This document shows, piece by piece, positions 60,003-64,000 of a DNA stretch of 64,000 bases. The position numbers and the translations under genes were made by a program. The notes under the pieces were generated by a model, which was not told the DNA's origin, did not search any database, and saw only the letters and a program-made list of their open reading frames with translations. The stretch is from Kingdonia uniflora. Lineage: Eukaryota; Streptophyta; Magnoliopsida; Ranunculales; Circaeasteraceae. The stretch spans positions 744,001 to 808,000 of the forward strand of contig JACGCM010001620.1 in NCBI GenBank assembly GCA_014058105.1, read 5' to 3'. Within the stretch, counting starts at the first letter, position 1; every line of letters starts with the position of its first letter.

Positions 60003-62715
60003 AGCCACGCCCCCAAATCCAGTAATCAGTAGATAGACCAATTACTGAGATTCGAGGATGTACAGGTCGGGGAATCCAAAGATTCAACCCACGAACAACC
60101 GAGCCGTAGATAAATTCTGGCCCAATCATTTACAATAGTATCACAACAAAGTAATAAGGCAAAACTGAAATAGCGGAAGACTAAGATAACAATATCTAAA
60201 CGTAAGATTCTACAAACCTCTAAGCAGCGAGCCCGACAGTAATAACTGGAAAATGAGCCTCCAGCTCAGCTCCCCAAAGATCAACACAGCAGCAACTAAA
60301 ACCTGAAACAACTTGCCACTGAAAGGGGGATGCGAGAGTGAGCAAACAACGGGCTCATTAACTCCCAAGAATAGCTAAACGATTATACTAACCAATGAGA
60401 TTGATATAATAATGATAATAGGATATAATAATATCTAACGATAAAAAATAAATATATCTAAATATATACGAGATGCCTAATAGGTAACAACTAGGTACTT
60501 AACTAGTCTAATGATTATTTGTAACTATTCTATAATTATACATACACATCTCGAGCAAAGGAGTGCTAAGACTATAACTGCACTCCAGTCCCAAGGACTA
60601 CTAACTACACTCTAATCACTACCGTGGCCCTCAGCGCCACAAGTGACTAACTTACCTCAGAAATACAATCACACACGAGGGTAAATACCCTCAGCTTGCA
60701 ATAATCTAACAGGGTTACCCAAACCCCAACCAGGCATAACCCCAAAGCTATCACAAGCTGAGCAAGATCGCACATAACCAAATATCTGCTTAAAGCTCAC
60801 AGCAACCCACCAGATACAAAAGAGGGAGGAATAGATACAGAGAGGAGAGGATTATGCAGAAGGAAGATGAATCTAATTACACCGTAAATTAATTAGGAGA
60901 AGAAGAATTTAAATAAGAGGAGAAGAATATGATGAACTAGGATAATCCCATAATTATCCCAATGTAATGATATGTTATGATGATGATATGATGGAATGAG
61001 ATAATCTTATGATTATCCCAAGTGCAGAAGATTCTATATTAAACATAATGCAGAAAGGGTTAAGGATTTCTATCAGAAGAACCTACGAATTGGAAGTATG
61101 TAGAGATGCAATGATATTCTTGATGATGATGATGATGCGTTATGATGCAATGATATACATTTCTATAACTCACAAATCAGCATAATAATCTAGTTATTCA
61201 GGAAGATAAAATTTGCCTGTGACCCGATACAATGCTCCAGCAGAATCAATCCGAGCAAGCAACCCGAAGCTCCAACGACAGCATCTCGCGGACATGCCAC
61301 CCGAATCACGGAACAACCCAACCGTAACACCGCAGCCATCGCAACAACCCATACAACACCACCACCGTCAAACCCAACACCTACAACCATCACAACTCCG
61401 TAAATCGACAAAAACCCAATAACCACAAACCCTAAAATCACCCCACGATCACTAACCCTAAAACCGAGGGTTTCTACCGAAATTAAAATCGGAACAAATC
61501 ACAACTCAACCGCAACGCCACTGACATCGCACGCAACCCAACTAGTCACCACCATCGAACACCCAAATCCTCCAACAATCATAACCCACAATCAAGCCTA
61601 ATACCTGCGATAATCGTAAATGCCGCAAGCCCCAAATCACCAACAATGCAAATCCAAACAAGCCCCCACAATCACAAACCCTTGAAATTAAACCCTACGC
61701 CGAATCGTGAGGAATTCACAGAAAGGGAATCGAGAATAACTCACCAAGGATAGGAGTGAAGATTGCGGCGAAGCTCGGCAAAGAATCCGAGAGTGATGGG
61801 GAAGATTGGATCAAGAGTAAAGAGGAGAGGGGAATGGTTAGGGGAAAGGAGAGAGAGAATTAGTTTGGAGTGAAGAGAGAGGAAGTGAGGAAAAGAGAGG
61901 ATATATATAAAACGCGCTTCTGTTCGAATAGAGAAGGAAGTATCGTTCGAATAAAAAGGGTCAGCGAAGAAACTCAACAGCTCAAGAAGAATCTTATTCG
62001 AGCAGAGAAGGCCCTGTTCGAACAGAGGGAAAATCCTATTCAAACAGAGAAGGTCCTGTTCGAACAGTGTAACTCAGGGAAAAATCTAACTGTTCAAGGA
62101 GGATCATATTCAAACAGATAAGGTCCTGTTCGAATAGAGGAAGATCTTGTTCGAATAGAGAAGGTCCTGTTCGAACAGAACTGGTCTATTCCGAAAAGAA
62201 GATTCCAGAAAACCTAACGGCCAACCCCGGACAACCCCGGACACCCCGGAATCAAACCAAACCACCAACACCACCACAAAAACACTACTACAAACCCAAC
62301 AAAGGTTTGCCAAGGTATAAACACCACCTTCACCGCCTCACGGCTACCAAAACGCCTAAACCCCTGAAAAAGAATCTTTGGTCGGAAAACTCCGAAAACC
62401 TACCGGCCAATCCAACGGCTCACTGGAACCACACCAAACCACAAACACATCAGACAAACATCACTACCAACCCATCTAGGGGTTTCTAAGGCCACAACGC
62501 CACTTCCTCCTCCGAATAACCACCGTACTACCGAAACTACATAAAAAGATTCAAACATACAAAACCTGCCGAAAGAAATAAATGGATGCATAATGGACGA
62601 AAAAGTAAATGCAGAATATATACAGAATATATGTGTGGAACTTAACGTGTAGGAATAATAATAATAATACTTAATAATAAATAAAATAAATAACCCGAAA
62701 ATCCGGTACATTACA
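60003..62715 (-). repeat. 3' LTR of the LARD-like element, about 2.7 kb
   Basis: Start TGTAATGTACCGG (minus, from 62715); the end near 60003 reads GTGGCT where TGTCAC would give the usual CA, so the terminal bases have mutated. TATA box at about 61901-61911 (TTATATATAT on minus). 7 TTCGAA words are placed directly upstream. 61200-61700 is CA/AAC-rich with no believable gene despite several open frames. Confidence 0.78.
61921..62190 (-). promoter_or_regulatory. CTGTTCGAACAG array upstream of LARD LTR TATA box
   Basis: Seven TTCGAA hexamers within about 270 bp, three in the perfect 12-base palindrome CTGTTCGAACAG, plus decayed variants (TATTCAAACAG, TATTCGAGCAG). Spacing is often 20-30 bp with AGAGAAGGTC between. 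They lie 10-280 bp upstream of the TATA box on the minus strand. Confidence 0.6.
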
Positions 62716-63610
62716 ATCTACCATCCTTAGAAGAATTTCGTCCCGAAATTTAAAATACCTACTTAAGTATAGTATAGTATAGTTCAAATATAATGTGTAA
62801 CCAAATCGTACTAGTGGTTACACAAGGTCGATAAAATAGATTTCCCTAGAACTCTCCGTCCAGGTACACGACATTATAACAAAAGCAACCTATCATAGAT
62901 TATGGTTAAAATATATTAATATATAATTTGTATGAAAATATATATAGTTTGATTATAAAAACAAGTAGATTAAGAATGCCAAAAACATAAGGGAAAAGTG
63001 GAATATGATGTCCCTTTCCCTATATGAACAACGTACGACAATCTGATGTATACACAATCTTCAGTCTCATAACACGTCTGCTATGAGATCAAGTCTGTGA
63101 CACAAGAGATGAAAATAATCGGTTAAAACGATGTATTTTAATAAATAATGGAAACCAATCCAAACGATCAGATCCAATATCGAGATCGATCTGGATTCGA
63201 TTAAGGGCAAATACCCAAAACTCGATAAGAGAAACACTAAAATGGAACACGAGTCGAAACTACTACGACGGCAAATATAACGTCGTCCAAATAGCATAAA
63301 ATCATAATCTGAAGTCGAAACCCAACACCAAAACAAACAGGGAAACCACTACCACTAGAAGCCAATCAAACACCATTCTAAGGATTCAAGATAAACATCT
63401 TGAGTTCTCTAAATCTACAGCAAAAGCCTACACACTAGACCTATGCTAGAAGCCTACACGCAGAAGGTCTCAAAAGATCAACTCTCTAACCAAACATGCG
63501 AAAAGAAACACAGGACACCAAAGAATTGTCCTAACTCGCTCTAAGAATAAATCAGCCTATGAGTGCTAGATACTGAGATAGGAGTTAACCTAAAGCTCTG
63601 ATCCCAACTT
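62716..63610 (-). other. Non-coding interior of the LARD-like element
   Basis: About 895 bp between PPT and PBS. The longest open frame (63067-63336) has no gag, protease or pol feature. Mobilisation would need proteins from another element. Confidence 0.6.
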
Positions 63611-64000
63611 TGTCACGCCCTAAAATCTAGTAATCGGTAGCTAGACCAATTATTGAGATTCGAGGATGTGCAGGTCGGGGAATCCAAAGATTCACCCCGC
63701 GAACAACCGAGCCGTAGATAAATTCTGGCCCAATAATTCACAATAGTATCACAACAGAGTAATAAGGAAAAATAAAAACAGCGGAAGACTAAGATAATTA
63801 TATCTAAACGTAAGATTTTACAAACCACTAAGCAGCATGCCTGACAGTAATAACTGGAGAATGAGCCTCCAACTCAGCTCCCCAAAGATTACCACAACAA
63901 CAACTAAAACCTTAAACAACCTGCTACTGAAAGGGGGATACGAGAGTGAGCAACAACGAGCTCACTAACTCCCAAGAATAGCTAAACAATTATATAACCA
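63611..64000 (-). repeat. 5' LTR of the LARD-like element (partial)
   Basis: End part of the 5' LTR, cut by the window edge. Near-identical to 60003-60400 with occasional substitutions and small indels, implying a moderately recent insertion. Confidence 0.8.

Larger units (their letters stand above)
60003..64000 (-). mobile_element. LARD-like LTR element with very short non-coding interior
   Basis: 60003-60400 and 63611-64000 are direct repeats (ATTCGAGGATGT-CAGGTCGGGG, CCGAGCCGTAGATAAATTCT and so on). Read minus, the right copy is the end of the 5' LTR (...GGGCGTGACA), followed by the PBS TTGGGATCAGAGC (about 63597-63609). The PPT region, with TTTCGGGACGAAATTC as in many Ty3/gypsy elements, precedes TGTAATGTACCGG at 62715, the 3' LTR start. 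This leaves only 62716-63610 as interior, without gag or pol. The 5' LTR runs off the window. Confidence 0.8.

Noticed and set aside
61213..61422. Open frames on both strands in the LARD LTR (for example 61190-61441 and 62400-62711)
   Set aside because: Low-complexity AAC/CA-rich sequence gives long frames by chance; no domain, and they lie within an LTR.
1..64000. Defence system, gene cluster or CRISPR array
   Set aside because: No regular spacers and no grouped functional host genes; the window is plant repeat DNA.

Overview
This window looks like nuclear DNA of a flowering plant, probably a eudicot. It is AT-rich, its introns are short with ordinary GT/AG borders, and nearly every recognisable protein belongs to a plant transposon family (BED-type hAT, MuDR-like MULE with a SWIM finger, Ty1/copia, Ty3/gypsy, plant L1 LINE with RNase H, GRF zinc finger, plant mobile domain, endogenous caulimovirid). 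The only clearly conserved cellular proteins are a mitochondrial-type ribosomal protein bL27 exon and a GT47 exostosin-type glycosyltransferase, both damaged. I saw no CRISPR array and no convincing tRNA or rRNA gene. The species cannot be named from the sequence.

Layout. 1-5733: a tandem array split by a hAT MITE, then a broken hAT transposase (minus), a GRF zinc-finger fragment and a hAT terminus. 5735-8770: 5'-truncated Ty3/gypsy pol with the start of its 3' LTR. 9762-10000: a possible pair of host exons. 11119-12046: a TTGTCGA-rich repeat that may be the left end of an element. 12047-18056: a 6 kb MULE with a spliced MuDR transposase (plus) and a convergent second gene coding GRF-CCHC-GRF (minus). 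18057-19640: a rearranged endogenous pararetrovirus fragment flanked by an inverted repeat. 20170-20596: a Harbinger-type MITE. 21071-30804: a copia element with 5-bp target duplication, carrying a LINE (24390-27861) with its own target duplication. 31799-37059: a Tork-like copia element (minus) with both LTRs. 37394-38440: a non-autonomous hAT element. 38560-42547: a 4 kb long-TIR element containing another hAT MITE. 42675-47950: candidate host exons (minus) whose largest intron holds a solo LTR. 49012-51466: plant-mobile-domain pseudogene. 51500-53842: a second copy of the first copia family, reversed. 54115-54733: another LTR. 55486-56262: GT47 remnant. 59065-59296: bL27m exon. 60003-64000: a minus-strand LTR element with a 2.7 kb LTR and only 0.9 kb of internal non-coding DNA (LARD-like), cut by the window edge.

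Most coding elements carry stops, frameshifts or lost catalytic residues, so the window is mainly a graveyard of nested insertions. Points most worth a second look: TTCGAA palindrome clusters just upstream of the TATA box in LTR promoters of three distinct retroelement families; the convergent double-GRF gene inside the MULE; the pararetrovirus inverted repeat; and several insertions whose target duplications or empty-site copies can be read directly. All coordinates of element ends and splice sites were read by eye.
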